Shown here piece after piece: positions 36,326 to 49,061 of a DNA stretch of 64,000 nt. The DNA lies in assembly GCA_023055425.1 (NCBI GenBank), contig JALGPY010000004.1, positions 18,313,718-18,377,717 of the forward strand, in the 5' to 3' direction. How positions within the stretch are numbered: position 1 is the stretch's first letter; the number at the start of each line of letters is the position of its first letter. Under the pieces are notes generated by a model. The model had not been told where the DNA came from, did not search any database, and saw only the letters and a program-made list of their open reading frames with translations. Made by a program: the position numbers and the translations under genes. The stretch comes from Linanthus parryae (taxonomy: Eukaryota; Streptophyta; Magnoliopsida; Ericales; Polemoniaceae).

Positions 36326-36719
36326 AAAAAGAAAAAGTGGAGAGAAAAATGTCATTCTCAAGCAGCGGGGGTGCTGTGTGCAGTTTCAGAAGCTGCAAAA
36401 AAAGTCATATGGGATGTTTCTTAGCATCGGGGAAGGCGAGTGAAAATTTCAAGAACTCTTGAAAATACAATTGAATACCCCAAATGTTGCAACACAGTGT
36501 TGCAACATTACCACCCCCTTGGAGCTTCTCTCCGTGAACTCAAAAACCTCCGACAAGTTAGGAAATAAACCCATCTCATCTGATCACCAAAACCACCGCC
36601 GCCTTTGTCCCTAATTGCTGAAGCCCAACCCCCCACCACCGACCCTTCATCAAGAACCTACCAGCCCTCCCTTCTCCGTACAACAATTGGGCACCAACAA
36701 AACCCAGACACCGTCCTCA
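36326..36719 (+). other. F interior, non-coding
   Basis: No gene. It contains a near-perfect palindrome at 36483-36509: 13-base arms AATGTTGCAACAC and GTGTTGCAACATT around one central A. Confidence 0.5.
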
Positions 36720-36724
36720 CCGTC

Positions 36725-37243
36725 TGTCAGGAACTGAGTAGTTCTTGACCTGATTCAAAGGATTTCTAGAGAAGATTAAATAATTGAGGAGGAGAACTGA
36801 GAGAGAAGAGAGGGAATTGAATTGGAATTCATCAATTTCAGAACCCTAAAAATGAAGAACACAGAACACTTATACATCAGGGTTTAAAGTACGAATACAA
36901 GTAATTACTGGGGCTAGAACTGAATTAACAAAAGATAGCAACGTCCAACTGAATCAGCTTCCAACTCAGCGAGGATGAGACCCTCTACCAATCAGCGACC
37001 TCCCTGCTGCCACTGCAACATACTAAGCCACCTCATAACCAAACGACGACTTCCCACTTAACCATTTGAACTCAACGGATACCATTTCATCAACGGCCCA
37101 GATCTATCACTCCGCCACATCCAACGATTGCTGCTACACGAAATAGTCACTAGTTTGGGACTGAATTCACTTCAGTCCTAATTATAGGTCATCACTTTAG
37201 CTGGCCTTTCATTTTAGTCCCGGTCCTTGCCAATTACCTGACA
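36725..37243 (-). repeat. G 3' LTR
   Basis: A 519-bp LTR with 7-base terminal inverted repeats TGTCAGG / CCTGACA. The adjoining purine tract (minus strand AAAGGAGGGTGCTT) lies at 37244-37257. Confidence 0.88.
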
Positions 37244-40200
37244 AAGCACCCTCCTTTGAAATTCATGTCCTCCTGAATCCAGCTCAGGAAACCTGCATTT
37301 GAGAGACCGGTAATTCTCCTAGGTGGCCTCAGAAGGCAGTGAATTGGCCCACTGGACCAATGCCATCACTACAGGAGCATTATTCTTCTTAACCACTTTC
37401 CTAGCCAAAATGGCTACTGGTTCAACCAGTAATTGACCCTCAGGTCCTACTTATGGCAAATGTGGGGTGACAAACACAGCAGAACCCTAAGCCTTCTTGA
37501 GCTGTGATAGATGGAAGACAGAGTGAATTTGAGCTTAGGGAGGAAGCTTGAGCTGATAGGCCACCTTGCCAACCCTATGTAAAACTGGAAATGGACCATA
37601 CAATTTTGCAGCTAGCTTCAGGTTTCTTATGTGGACTACAGTGCCTTGTATCTAGGGTTGGAGTTTCAGAAAAACCAATTCACCCACATTGAGCTCCCTT
37701 TCACTTCTATGCTTGTTGGCATAGTAACACATCCTCTCCTGTTCCTTAGAAAAATTCTCTTTCAGTAATAACATCATCTTCTTCCTTTCTTCCATGAATT
37801 TGTCAAGCTCAGGAACCCCACTCTTATCTAACTGATGAAAAGAAGGGATAGAAGGACAATAACCATAAAGAGCTTCAAATGGAGTTACATGCAAACTTCT
37901 ATGGAAAGAAGTGTTGTACTAGAACTCAGCCAAGGGTAGCCATTTAGACCACATGTGAGGCCTCTCAGAATTGACACATCTGAGGTAATTCTCTAAACAT
38001 TGATTGAGCCTTTCAGTCTGGCCATCTGTTTGTGGATGATATGCAGTGGAGTAGTGTAGTTTAGTACCCAAATTTTTGAACAAGGCACTCCAGAACTGAC
38101 TGAGGAAGATGCTATCCCTGTCACTGACAATAGTTTCAGGGAGACCATGTAGTTTCTGAATGTTATCCAAGAAAATCTGGGCTATGTCAGTAGCTGTATA
38201 GGGGTGAGTTAGGGCTATGAAATGCCCATATTTGGAATACCTATCTACCACCACCAGAATGGAGTTTTTTTCTTGCAGACTTAGGCAAACCCTCCACAAA
38301 TTCTAAGCTGATGTGAATTCAGGGTTTATTAGAAATTGGTAATGGCTGCAAAAGACTAGGGTAGGGGACATGCTCACTCTTCATTCTTTGACAAGTGTCA
38401 CAAGTCCTTACCCAGTTCTTAACCTCCTTATGCATCTGAGGTCAGAAAAATAAAGCAGGAAACCTCTTAAATGTACCCCTAACCCCTGAATGCCCCCCCA
38501 TTCCACTGTTATGCATCTCAGAAATAAGAGTGGACCTCAAAGGGGTGGAGGTGCCCACATAGATACATGATCCTTTCTTGAGTAGACTATCAATTACTTG
38601 AAACTCAGTACCTGTGCTGGGGTCAACACTGAGCTGAGCTATCTGACTAAAAGCCCAATCATCTCCTTCATAAGATTTGATCACTTCTTCTATCCACTCA
38701 GCCACTGCTACAGTGAGTGCTAGACAATGCCCTTCATCCACCACCCTAGATAATGAATCATCAGCCTCATTCTCTCTTCCCTTCTTGAATACAATCTCAT
38801 AATCAAGTCCCATGAGTTTGCTCACTCATTTCTGCTGCAACAATGTACTACTCTTCTGCTCAAGGAAGAATTTGAGACTGTAATGGTCAGTTCTAAGTTG
38901 GAATTTATTAACTTCCAGATAAGACCTCCACTTAGAAACTGATTGAACTACTGCTAACAATTCTTTCTCATAGGTGGAATACCCCAAATGCTTGTCAGCC
39001 AAAAATTTGCCAAAATAAGCCAAGGGCCTTCCTTCCTGCATTAACACAGCTCCAATTCCATAATGGCTGGCATCAGTTTCAAACACAAACAGTTTTGTAA
39101 AATCTGGTAAGGCTAGGAATGGAGTGGAGATCATGGCTGTTCTTAGAGCTTCAAAGGAAACCTGAGCATCCTCATTCCACCCAAGTGCACCTTTCTTCAA
39201 CAAGGCTGTAAGAGGTCTTGCCATAATCCCATACCCTCTTACAAACCTTCTGTAATAACCAGCCAAACCTAAGAATCCCCTCAGGGCTTTGATGGTTTGG
39301 TGTCTAGGCCAAGCCACCATGTTTGCTATTTTGTTAGGGTCTGCCTGCACCCCCTCACTACTAATCAAATGCTCCAAATACTCAATGGTGGTTTGCAGAA
39401 AGGAACATTTGGACACTTTAGCATAAAGCTCATTCTGCAAAATGACCTTCAAGGTGGTTTCTAGATGCTGCAAGTGGTCATCTGCAGACTTACTGTATAT
39501 CAATATGTCATCAAAGACAACCAATAAATTTTTTCTGAGATAGGGTTTGAAGACCTTGTTCATCAAACTCTGGAAAGTGGCAGGAGAATTAGACAATCCA
39601 AAAGGCATAACTCTGAATTCATACAATCCCTCATGAGTTCTAAAAGCTGTTTTGTGTGTATCTTCCTCTGCCATCCTCACTTGATGATATCCAGATCTTA
39701 AATCCAGCTTGGAAAAGAACCTAGCTCCATTCAACTCATCAAGCAGCTCATCAATAATAGGAATTGGAAAATTATCTTTAACAGTAATGTCATTCACACC
39801 CCTATAATCCACACAGAACCTCAAAAAGCCATCCTTCTTCTTGACCAATAACACAGGGGATGCAAATGAACTTGAACTGTGTTGAATAACACCATTTTCT
39901 AGCATTTCTTGTACCAAATTATCGATCTCTGTCTTCTGAACATGGGGGTACCTATAAGGCCTGAAGCAGACTTGTTGAGCTCCTGGTTTGAGTGGAATGT
40001 GGTGGTCATGGCTCCTTTGAGGTGGCAGTGATTTGGGCTCTTCAAATACTTTCTGGTACTGATCCAATATTTGCTGAAAGTTCAGGGGCAATTCTGTAAT
40101 TTCCTTAGGCTCAGCTATGGTGATACTGTAAAGCTGGCCAACAGTAAACCCTTCACTTTGTGCACAATAAGCCCGGATAGCATTATAGTTATCAGCTTTA

Positions 40201-40474
40201 TATTGACATTCTTCCATGTGAGCTTTGAACTGGAATATGGTGCCAAACAAATTAGCTGTAACAGCCATTTCTTTAAAATCCAACTCCACAAGGTAACCTC
40301 CTGTAACCATTGTACTCCTAATACCATGTCACAACCACCAAGGCGTATGACTCTCATGTCAAATTCCACCATATTCCCTTGGATTTTAAGCTTCACTTTG
40401 GGACACACCCCTGAACTCACAATGTGGCTTCCATTAGCTACAGTTACCTTCATGGAATGGCTAGGAATGGTCAC
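37244..40474 (-). pseudogene. G pol: protease, RT, RNase H, integrase, chromodomain
   Basis: Frame 38826-40310 carries reverse transcriptase (VDYRGVND, KLDLRSGYHQ, and the catalytic VFDDILIYS) and the Ty3-type RNase H (FETDASHYGIGAVL, TDHYSLKFFL). Part of the protease lies at 40115-40474. Frames 38442-38825 and 37919-38299 carry the integrase, with catalytic words [16 protein letters not shown] and [12 protein letters not shown]. Frame 37652-37894 is the integrase C-terminus. Downstream, near 37285-37440, a broken frame gives VLARK-like and ALVQWANSLPSEAT words, the typical C-terminal chromodomain of plant chromoviruses; its tryptophan after EAT is a TAG. Frames are separated by stops and shifts; not functional. 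Confidence 0.88.
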
Positions 40475-40549
40475 ACACTTAAGTCTTGTTGCAGTATCTT
40501 TGTCTATGAAGTTGTGTGTACTTCTTGAGTCAATAAGTATGTGTACTTT

Positions 40550-41890
40550 CTATTTTCCCACCATCCCTTGTAATCTAATGGGTTGTGCACCACTATTACC
40601 TGTCATGGAATGTAGTGATATCTCCATTTCAGGCGTTTCCATGGTTGTGCTTACTTTATCCTCTTGTATAACTCCTGCCTGCTCATGATCTTCCATCACT
40701 TCAAGGTCCTCTTTCCCAGAGATGAGGAATAATTGAGGTTTCTTACATTTGTGTCCACGTACATAAGATTCTTCACAAAAGTAGCATAAGTTTTTAGCTC
40801 TTCTGGCTTTCATCTCCTCTTGAGTAAGCTTCTTGAATGGCAATGCAGGTGATACTACCGTCTTCTTTTCAGCCACAAAAGGAGTGTAAGTCTTGAGGGG
40901 AGTATTCTTAGAACCACTCTTCATCATACTACTCCACTGTTTGCATGACATTTTGGTGATGATGATTGTAATACACTTCTTATAGTTTAGACATGGCCTT
41001 GGCTTGAGTCAGACAATTAGGTGCTAACTGCTGCACTTGACTCCTAATTCCTAGTTTCAGCCCTCCCAAGAATGTCTTCAAAAAATAATTTTCATCAGCC
41101 CAGGGAAAGAGAGCTTTAACTCTAGGTCTAAGTTTGTCAAACTGAGCCTGGTATTCTGACACACTTCCTTTCTGTTCTAACTTCTATAATTCCGCTAGCA
41201 CATTTTCATGCCCTGGTTGTAGAAACTCCACACAAAACATTTCACATAATTCCTTCCAAGTGATCTCCTCAAGAGATTCAATTTAAGCACTAAACCACCT
41301 TTAAGCTTCATCACTCAGATTAAGTGAAACTAGTATGAGTTTTTGCAAATCATTCAGGTTGTGAAGCTGAAAATACCTATTAGCCTTCAATATCCACCCC
41401 AAGGGATCTATTCTAGTGAATTTTGGAAACTCAATATTAGGAATAGGTAGTATAAAATGATTGGAAGGCCTTGTTACCCCATTTGGCAATTCCTCAACCT
41501 TTTCACTTATTCTAGGGATGAGTTGAGCACATGCACTTTGATTTTGGTACTTTCCTTTACCTAAAGGCTTGCTGGTGTTTTGCTAGGTAGATTAGAGGTC
41601 TCCATTCACTCCTTATATTGGCTGTTAGCCATGAGATTCATACAATTTGTCAATTTCTTCAGCTCTTCTTTGAGCTCCTCATGGCTTTGCCGCATATCCC
41701 CAATTTGATTCAATTCTGTCAACTGGCCATGAATTAGGTCTTGTCCATGCCTGAACTCCTCTTGAACATGCCGGAGCTCTCCATAATCTCGTCACAACTC
41801 CATAATGGCCTCATCCACCGCGTGTAAGTGGCCTATGACTCCATCCAGGGTTTCCATTTCCACAGTCGCCGCTGGCTTCCTTTTCCCCAT
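40550..41890 (-). pseudogene. G gag with zinc knuckle
   Basis: The likely start is the ATG at 41890 (MGKRKPAATVEM), 42 bases inside the LTR. The frame is broken near 41795, and gag words continue at 41301-41489 and 40980-41162 (retrotransposon gag type, FLGGLK). A zinc knuckle, CYFCEESYVRGHKC, is at about 40745-40786, of the form usual in plant Gypsy elements. Several stops separate the pieces. Confidence 0.8.
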
Positions 41891-41917
41891 TTCGCGGAGC
41901 ACGCAGGAGGAAGATGA

Positions 41918-41929
41918 GCTCTAATACAA
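41918..41929 (-). other. Primer binding site of G
   Basis: The minus strand reads TTGTATTAGAGC, two changes from the initiator tRNA-Met site TGGTATCAGAGC. Confidence 0.6.
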
Positions 41930-41932
41930 ATT

Positions 41933-42457
41933 TGTCAGGAACTGTGTAGTTCCTGACCTGATTCGAAGGATTTCTAGAGAAGATTAGAGAATTGAGGAGG
42001 AGAAATGAGAAACAATAGAGGGAATTGAATTGGAATTCATCAATTTCATAACCCCAAAAATGAAGAACACATAACACTTATACAGCAGGGTTTAAAAGTA
42101 CGAATACAAGTAAATACTGGGGCTTGAACTGAATTAACAAAAGATAGCAACGGCCAACTGACTCAGCTGCCAACTCAGCGAGGATGACAACCCTCGACCA
42201 ATCAGCGACCTCCCTGCTGCCACTGCAACATACTAAGCCACCTCATAACCAAACGACGATGTCCCACTTAACCATTTGAACTCAGCGGATACCATTTCAT
42301 CAACGGCCCAAATCTATCACTCCGCCACATCCAACGATAGCTGCTACACGAAATAACAGGTCACTAGTTTGGGACTGAATTCACTTCAGTCCTAATTATA
42401 GGTCATCACTTTAGATGGCCTTTCATTTTAGTCCCTGTCCTTGCCAATTACCTGACA
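41933..42457 (-). repeat. G 5' LTR
   Basis: A 525-bp LTR, clearly homologous to 36725-37243 with scattered substitutions and a few small indels. Confidence 0.88.
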
Positions 42458-42462
42458 CCATC

Positions 42463-45400
42463 ACCCACGACCAAGACCCACTCCAATTCATGATATCTCC
42501 ACCATCGCATCTCTGTAAACACCGCAACCCTCCAAAAAGTCCGACCCAACAATCTATGGCCCAACCAATGGTTGACCTCGAATCCCTTTCCCTGATCCCC
42601 TGTTCAGTGAACCCTCCAAGGAAACCGGCGACCTTCAACCTTCATCTCATACCACCACTCATATCTGCCTCTCTGATAACTGCGACCGCCAATTGGATCC
42701 TCGAACGCTCAATCCCCAATCAAGGGAATACATAAAAAAAATATACCCAAACGACCCCACTCCTCTGCCTTCAATCTCGGCCCTTACCAACTCACCCAGC
42801 CCTGAGCGCAATCGCCTCTCTCTCTAGACCGCCGTCCAAACCACCACTCAACCTGAAAGTTCCATAGCTTCATCAAGTTAGGACCCGAAAGTCCACATCC
42901 ACATGTAAATCATAAAATTCGATCACGATTGATCAACCTGAATTGCACCCACTAAATTGCAATTCCGTATCTTCACCAGACGATCCAGGAGACAACCATC
43001 TTTTCGTTCTACCTTTAGTTGCGATTTCAGCTCTCACATCACCTAGCTAGAGAAGGACCAAATAGCTCCATTTTTTTCACTCTACTAAGAAAAAGGATCA
43101 TACAACCTGAAACTCAGGGCGACATGGTCTCACATGATTCAATAGTGAACAAAGTGTATATCAAGTTTGGGGGCGAATTATCATATGATGTTGAGTATGA
43201 TGGGAGCCGCTGATATTTTGCTTCAAACCATATGTGGTCAACAGAGATGATGTTAGTCCGAGAAGGAAAGGAAAAATTAGTCGAAGCAATCGACTCCGGT
43301 GTGTTAGTTCACCCTTGACCGTTACGGGAGCTCACATCACGAGTTCGGGTATTCTTCATTTCTTTTTCGTCAGCAACAATGGATCAATCGGCCCAGGTGT
43401 GTTCCACACACTCGACTGCAATGGAATTTAGCATTGAAGCGCACAATGTTTACTTCGGGATTGTTCTTGCTATCTCATTCAGAACCTACCAGATTTCGTC
43501 CCGACCTTTTTTCGGTTGTCAGTACTCTTTTCTCTCTCTGTACTTACCGTTTAGGCACACTGTACTTTCTTTAGGATTTTATTTTGACAACTTGGTCACG
43601 GTGCATAGTTGTCGTCGGGATTTGCTGTTAGAATCCTAGAGAATACTTGAGTACTTGCTTAATTTCGGTATACACAAATTGTCACGTGCACGTAGCTTGA
43701 ATTATCTCTAAATTTATTGTAGCTAGATTCTTGTTCAATGACTTTGACTCCAAGTAGATCTGTCGCCCCTTGCATTCAGGTGCCGAGTCCTTTGTTTTAT
43801 CTCCAAATCCATTGAGGACAACGTAACACTGAAGTGTGGGGAGGGGGGATTTAAGCCGTTTGCTAGCCATGCCTGTCTTGCAAAGCCTTGTTACATGTAA
43901 GATTCGTAGTATTCTGAGTATTTGCGGTTAGTGTCTGTTTTAATGTAGTGTTGTATTGTGTAGTTATTTAGGCATTTAGTTTGCACTTTTAAATTATTGA
44001 GTCACCCTACCAATTTGTCTAGTTAGTCACGTTGGCCTAGAGCATGGAGAGTCTAGGAAAATATGAGAAAAATGATTTTTTTTTAGAAAATCCAAAAAAA
44101 AAAAAAAATGAGAAAGGGCAGTTGAAATAAGCATTAAATTGGTAGATTTGAGGAGATGTGAAAACTTTAGGCATAGGGCGTCAATTACGACAGAGAGTGA
44201 CAATGTATGTTCTCCCTAGTATGTATAGAGAGACTCTCATTACGGGAATGCCTACCTATTTTCACAATAAACTAAAACTTTTAAAAGCTAAAGTGTGTGC
44301 TGTTTTTCTCCGACATGAGTTTAGCTTGGTGTTGGCTAAATAAGCCGAACATTCATGTTGTCCGTCTTAGGTAGTCGCCAGCCCGCCTCATAGTGGCGCA
44401 CAGAACAGCTGTGATAGGACGTGTATTAGAGCACTCAGTGCTTTTAGATATCACCTTGTAGGACCACTAGAATACCCAATTCGAACCTTGGTTTATTTGT
44501 TAGCCTCTTGACCTTGGGAGACCGTTTTGGGCCTTCATCAGAAGTCGTTAGAATCACCTTTCTGGGGTGTCACGAGGGAGTAGTAGTTGAGCGGGTTCGT
44601 CGAGGGAGTGCTTCATTAAACATTTACGTGAGTTATGCTTATCGCATGCACTTCATTTGATATTCACGAGGGGATCTGAGGGTGAGTGAGTTGGCTTGCG
44701 CACTACGGTGTGACGATGTTCCATGTCGTTACATCATGGCCACAGTTGTGGAGAGACATAAGTGCGTGACATCTAATCCGCACGAAAATTGGATTGGTTG
44801 ATCTTAATTGGTGGATCGTCCTATGTATCGATTAACTATCATCTAGGTGTAAGAGGATCGGTTGGATTAGGAACGACTTATTCTATTTGCTACTTGAGTG
44901 GGGGACGTGACTATAATATAGTGCGGGGGTGTCAACATTTGAATACAGACATATAGAGTGTGCTTTTGATGACTCCACCCCCACATGTGCTTTCACTTGT
45001 TTGCGGCTTCGTTTTATGTCATCGTTGCTTCATTGAAATAGGGGGAGACTAACTTTATTGTGATACTCATTCATCGGATTGTCTATTTCCTCCCCATAAT
45101 GTGTTTAATATTGCTTGATAATTGGAGGAGCGCCACGCGTATATCTTGATCGTATTGTTGATGTTTTGTTGAGAGAAAGAAAAAAAAATAGAGAAAAAAG
45201 GAAAAACGAAAAGAGAAAAAAGATAGAGGAATAAATGGAGTTAAGTGTTCTTATTGGAAATCGAGTGGTGAAAGCTCTTATCTCCGTTGGAAGAAAGATT
45301 GAATTTCATGCACGTTTCACCACGATGGCCACGGGATCGACATGGTACCTGGGTTTGAGGGGATTGAGGACCGGAGGCGGTGAGATTCGGGTTGAGGGTT

Positions 45401-45865
45401 CCTATCATTACCGTGAGGGTGTGTGAGATATGGGATTTGGTGAGATTATATGACTCTCTAGGATATATTAATTCATAATTATCCTTTTTTCCTTAAGCCA
45501 CTTCATTTGGACCTCTAGAGGAATAGGATCTCGGACTATGAACGTGGCTTAGTCTTGGTTAGCCTCTTATTTTTATCGGCACACATGAAGAGGAAGGTTG
45601 TTCTTAAAACTAAAGTTAGGCTTTCTATACTAACCATGGGAAATTACTCGTTGTCGAATTATTGCGATTCACGCCTCTTGCCTAACTTTTTCATCACACC
45701 ATGAGCACCGGTATATGTTATTGAGATTGCCCGATCTCGACAAAATAAGAAAATTTTTTTTATTTCAATACTTTCACTATATATACTGCATTGTATAGCC
45801 ATGTATTTGCATTGTGTGTAATTTAGTCGTGTCGGCTAGTAAATAGTGGTTTTACTCAAGACGAG
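42463..45865 (+). other. F interior, 3' part, non-coding
   Basis: No recognisable protein; frames such as 42415-42735, 43019-43213 and 43379-43639 have no family similarity I can see. It contains a purine tract AAGTGTGGGGAGGGGGG at 43832-43848, poly-A tracts at about 44093-44108, and an A/G-rich stretch at 45170-45235, features often seen in the long 3' regions of Athila/Tat elements. Confidence 0.5.
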
Positions 45866-45884
45866 CAAAAGGTAAGTGTGGGGG
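45866..45884 (+). other. Polypurine tract of F
   Basis: CAAAAGGTAAGTGTGGGGG lies four bases before the TG that opens the right LTR. Confidence 0.75.
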
Positions 45885-45888
45885 TATC

Positions 45889-47336
45889 TGATACGACTCC
45901 GTTATGAGTTATTGTTATACTTTCTTCTTACATGTATTAGGATTATTTCACATCATTGAGATGTTATATGTGCACTAATATGTGAAATTGATGACTTACA
46001 AGCCTAAGAGTGAAAAATTGTGTTTCTAGCTTATTTGGACATGTTTTCTCTCATATTTGGGATGATAATTGCACCGGTTGTTTAGTGTTGTGTAACTCAG
46101 GAAAAATAGGTGCAATGGAGCTTATGATAGGATTGGATATGATTGGTATGGAGCTAGGTTAAGAGGAGAAAAGAAGACGCAAAAACGAAGCAAAGTTGGA
46201 AAAGTCGCACAGGACCAGCCTGCACTCTCTTAGATGCTTAGGAAAATATACAATGAATTTTGAAGCAAGGTCCACTCAAAAGTCTAGATGAGAGAGTAAT
46301 GGTCCGCACAAGATCAGCTTACAATTCAGTCTGAGAATCACAAAATGGGCATAGTAGCAATTTCGGACAAATCACATTAAAATTCGTGGCAAGTTAGTAA
46401 AAGAAGACAGACAAGACCTAGAAAGAGTTCATTTAGGTAGGGGATCTATTGGAGAGAAGCTAGGAGCTTGGGGATTGCACGGATTCATCAAAGCTTTGGC
46501 GATTTCATCGTTTGATCTTTCTTTTATCCTCTCTTTATCATTCTATGGAGAATACTTGTTATTTTAGCATAAAAATGAGTAGCTAATTTCTTTGCAAGGA
46601 TCCATGGAGAGCGTAGGGTTATGACATACAAAATTTTCCTGATTTTGTTGATTGATTAATGCATTTGATCAGATTAATGTTTATTATTCTCCGTCTTGTG
46701 TTGTGAATCCTTAAACTAAGGCTATTGACACGCGTTAGTAATGAAGGGAGCGACCATATTTGATGACAATGATGAATTAGTTGTGTTTATAGCTTAATGT
46801 TACAAAATTATTGGTTAGAAATCATGATCTAGGCTTAATTCTTAGCAACAAGGGAGTCGCGAACCGGAGTTGTTAGTGAACTAGGTGGGTGATTGACAGA
46901 GACTTAACCCGGTTACTTATAAGATCATGTTTTTACTCTAGAATCATTCATACCGATAGGCGAGATGAATAGGAGTAGGCATGTGTGGGGTAGATTCGGT
47001 TGAACTAGTTAGGAGAGTGAACTGGTGGACCGACAGGACCCGATAAATGAAAATGACTAGTCAGCTAGAACGTAACTGTTGACGGCGTGGACCGAAAGGA
47101 CCCAAAGTAAACTGTTACATAATATTACATGAGATCGATAGAAGATTGTAAGTGCAATTACCCGACATAATCAGTTAGTGTGTAACGTGTTTAAATACGA
47201 ATTTCGGAACTGTCTAAAGACCTTAGGTGATCCATAGATCTCCTAGTTCTCTCCTTAGTTTGATTAAATTCTTGTAATTGAATATACCAAAATATTGTGT
47301 ATATATAATAATTTAATTTAGTCGCTTGTTTGTGGG
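45889..47336 (+). repeat. F 3' LTR, truncated
   Basis: It starts TGATACGACTCCG. Homology to the 5' LTR ends after TTGTTTGTGGG at about 47336, so about 175 bp of the U5 side is gone and unrelated sequence follows. Confidence 0.78.
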
Positions 47337-49056
47337 ACATACAATGCACATAGAAATGGACCCACAATTTCTTTCATAGAGAGTAATGCTGCGTCGGGGT
47401 ACAAATTAGAGACAATCATGATTATCTAAGAGTAAATTAATTACATTTATCACGTCGTAACTTCTACGTAAATTCTAGTTGTTAGTCAATTTCTTTGATA
47501 AAATATATAACAAAAAAATAAAACTCATTTGGTAGTTAGAGTTATAATGTTAGGTATTCACGATTATTTAATCAAAGTCCCAACATAAGTTTGTGTTGTA
47601 AAACATGAAAGATTAAAATAAAGTATATAAGTAAGGGCCTTATAATAATGATAATAAATTTAATCTATACATCTACATTTTTGTATCTAGTTAAGAGCAA
47701 CATTCTATGGTGTCAATGACCATGAAATTGAGGCTTGCCCCTGAACATGGTATTTTTTATGATTCGTAGCGAAACTGCTCCCAAACCCAAAACAATGAAG
47801 GAACGAAAGAGAAAAATGAAAGTTAAAGAAATTTGTTATGATTGTCAGCTAAAAAAATGTATAAGTTCCATTCACAAAAACTTCAAAGATTTTTTTGATG
47901 AATTTACACCTTACCTCTCTGACATTATAAGAGTCAAACATTTCTCGCACTTCTAGAATTTCTCCTTTTGAGGATCCCTCCAAAATGAAAATTCCTATAA
48001 AACAACATACTGAAACGACAACCAATATATAAAAGAGTACTTGTGGAAATTTCATAAATAAGAAAAATATGTAGAATTTGGTAACATCCATTATCTACTA
48101 TCTACATAAAGAGATACCAACATTGGAGATGTAATTTGCCTTTTGATAAGACAACATATAATCATAATATTAGAAAGAGAAACACAAGAAGGTAAGCATT
48201 TGTGGGAGACTAAAGTGGAGCCAAAGATGATATACATTGTATGGTGTGCTTCACAAGATTCTTTGGAAACTCGAACACAAATTTGCTCATTTATGAAAGA
48301 TATCGCTACAAATTGTACGATTTGTCATGCTAAACTGCAACCTCCAACCAGTTGTTTATGGAGTGTGAGTTATTTCCTCGAGTTTGGAAGAAATTTCTGG
48401 GTGCTGATTTTCTCTCCAAAAGGTTTGTCAGTATCAAGGATTGGATTCCCATCTTCTTCACATCGTTATCCTCGGGAAACTGAAAGATTTTATGCGTTAA
48501 CATCACGACTCTGTGGCGAAATTGAAATGAAGCAGTTTTTGACGACAATGGAAAAATGGCCGAGGATCTCCATCAAACTGTTCAGCTTCTCATAGACCAG
48601 ACAAATCCTTCGACTACAGTCAACTCAGCCTCAGCTGAGGTTAAGTCTTGCAACACCCCTTAGTTAAACAAGGGATGCCTCTGCGATCTCAAACGATCTG
48701 AAAGTTCAACTGCTAAGACAACAACTTTAATGATTTTATTTTATATATAATATGCGAACCTATCCATTGGATAGCAAATCATAGCGACAACGCAAAGTGT
48801 GAATACGACACTACAAAACGCGAAGTTTGCAAATGCGCATGCAAAATTAAAATTTGTTGTAACAAAAACAGCAAATGATACAAAGCGCTTTATTATGAGT
48901 CAAATGACTTACAATTTATCTGTCTAGATAGCAGCTTACAAACGAAAGTTCAAACTGAGCTAATTACACGGCCAACATGGCTTACAATTCATCTACATAG
49001 CAGATTACAGGCGAAAGTTACACAGAAGGGAAATCCTTACTATAAAAGGATCGGCC
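47337..49056. other. Unassigned segment between F and H
   Basis: AT-rich sequence with no similarity that I can see to the other elements. Open frames are 47735-47956 (+), 47849-48091 (-) and 48143-48595 (+); none matches a family I know. The last has the cysteine pair CTIC but no full motif. Two diverged copies of a 40-base word, CTTACAAT...GCGAAAGTT-like, lie at 48908-48950 and 48981-49019. The right end continues into 57861 across element H. Confidence 0.4.
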
Positions 49057-49061
49057 TACTG

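Larger units (their letters stand above)
36725..42457 (-). mobile_element. Ty3/Gypsy chromovirus G, inserted in F
   Basis: A complete element of 5733 bp, TGTCAGG...CCTGACA, with near-perfect duplications CCGTC (36720-36724) and CCATC (42458-42462). The order on the minus strand is 5' LTR 41933-42457, altered tRNA-Met site, gag, protease, reverse transcriptase, RNase H, integrase, chromodomain, purine tract, 3' LTR 36725-37243. The coding region has several stops and shifts, so it is inactive. Sequences of F flank both sides, so it is younger than F. Confidence 0.9.
33649..47336 (+). mobile_element. Athila-like Ty3/Gypsy remnant F
   Basis: The two related LTRs are at 33649-35318 and 45889-47336. 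A primer site matching the 3' end of tRNA-Asp is at 35325-35341, and a purine tract AAGTGTGGGGG sits before the second LTR. The tRNA-Asp primer, LTR size and purine tracts fit the Athila/Tat branch of plant Gypsy elements. I find no recognisable gag, reverse transcriptase or integrase in its own interior (about 4.8 kb once G is removed), so it is non-autonomous or strongly deleted. The right LTR lacks its last 175 bp or so, and no target duplication can be read. Confidence 0.75.

Noticed and set aside
40071..40688. Plus-strand frame of 205 codons
   Set aside because: It is antisense to the gag-protease region of G, and its open state follows from that coding sequence.
43019..43639. Frames in the F interior as an Athila envelope-like gene
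   Set aside because: Short, unconnected, and without a membrane segment or signal peptide I could support.
48554..48658. A start-to-stop frame beginning MAEDLHQTVQLL, resembling the N-terminus of HEAT-repeat transport receptors
   Set aside because: Only about 34 codons, no following exon and no firm family match.
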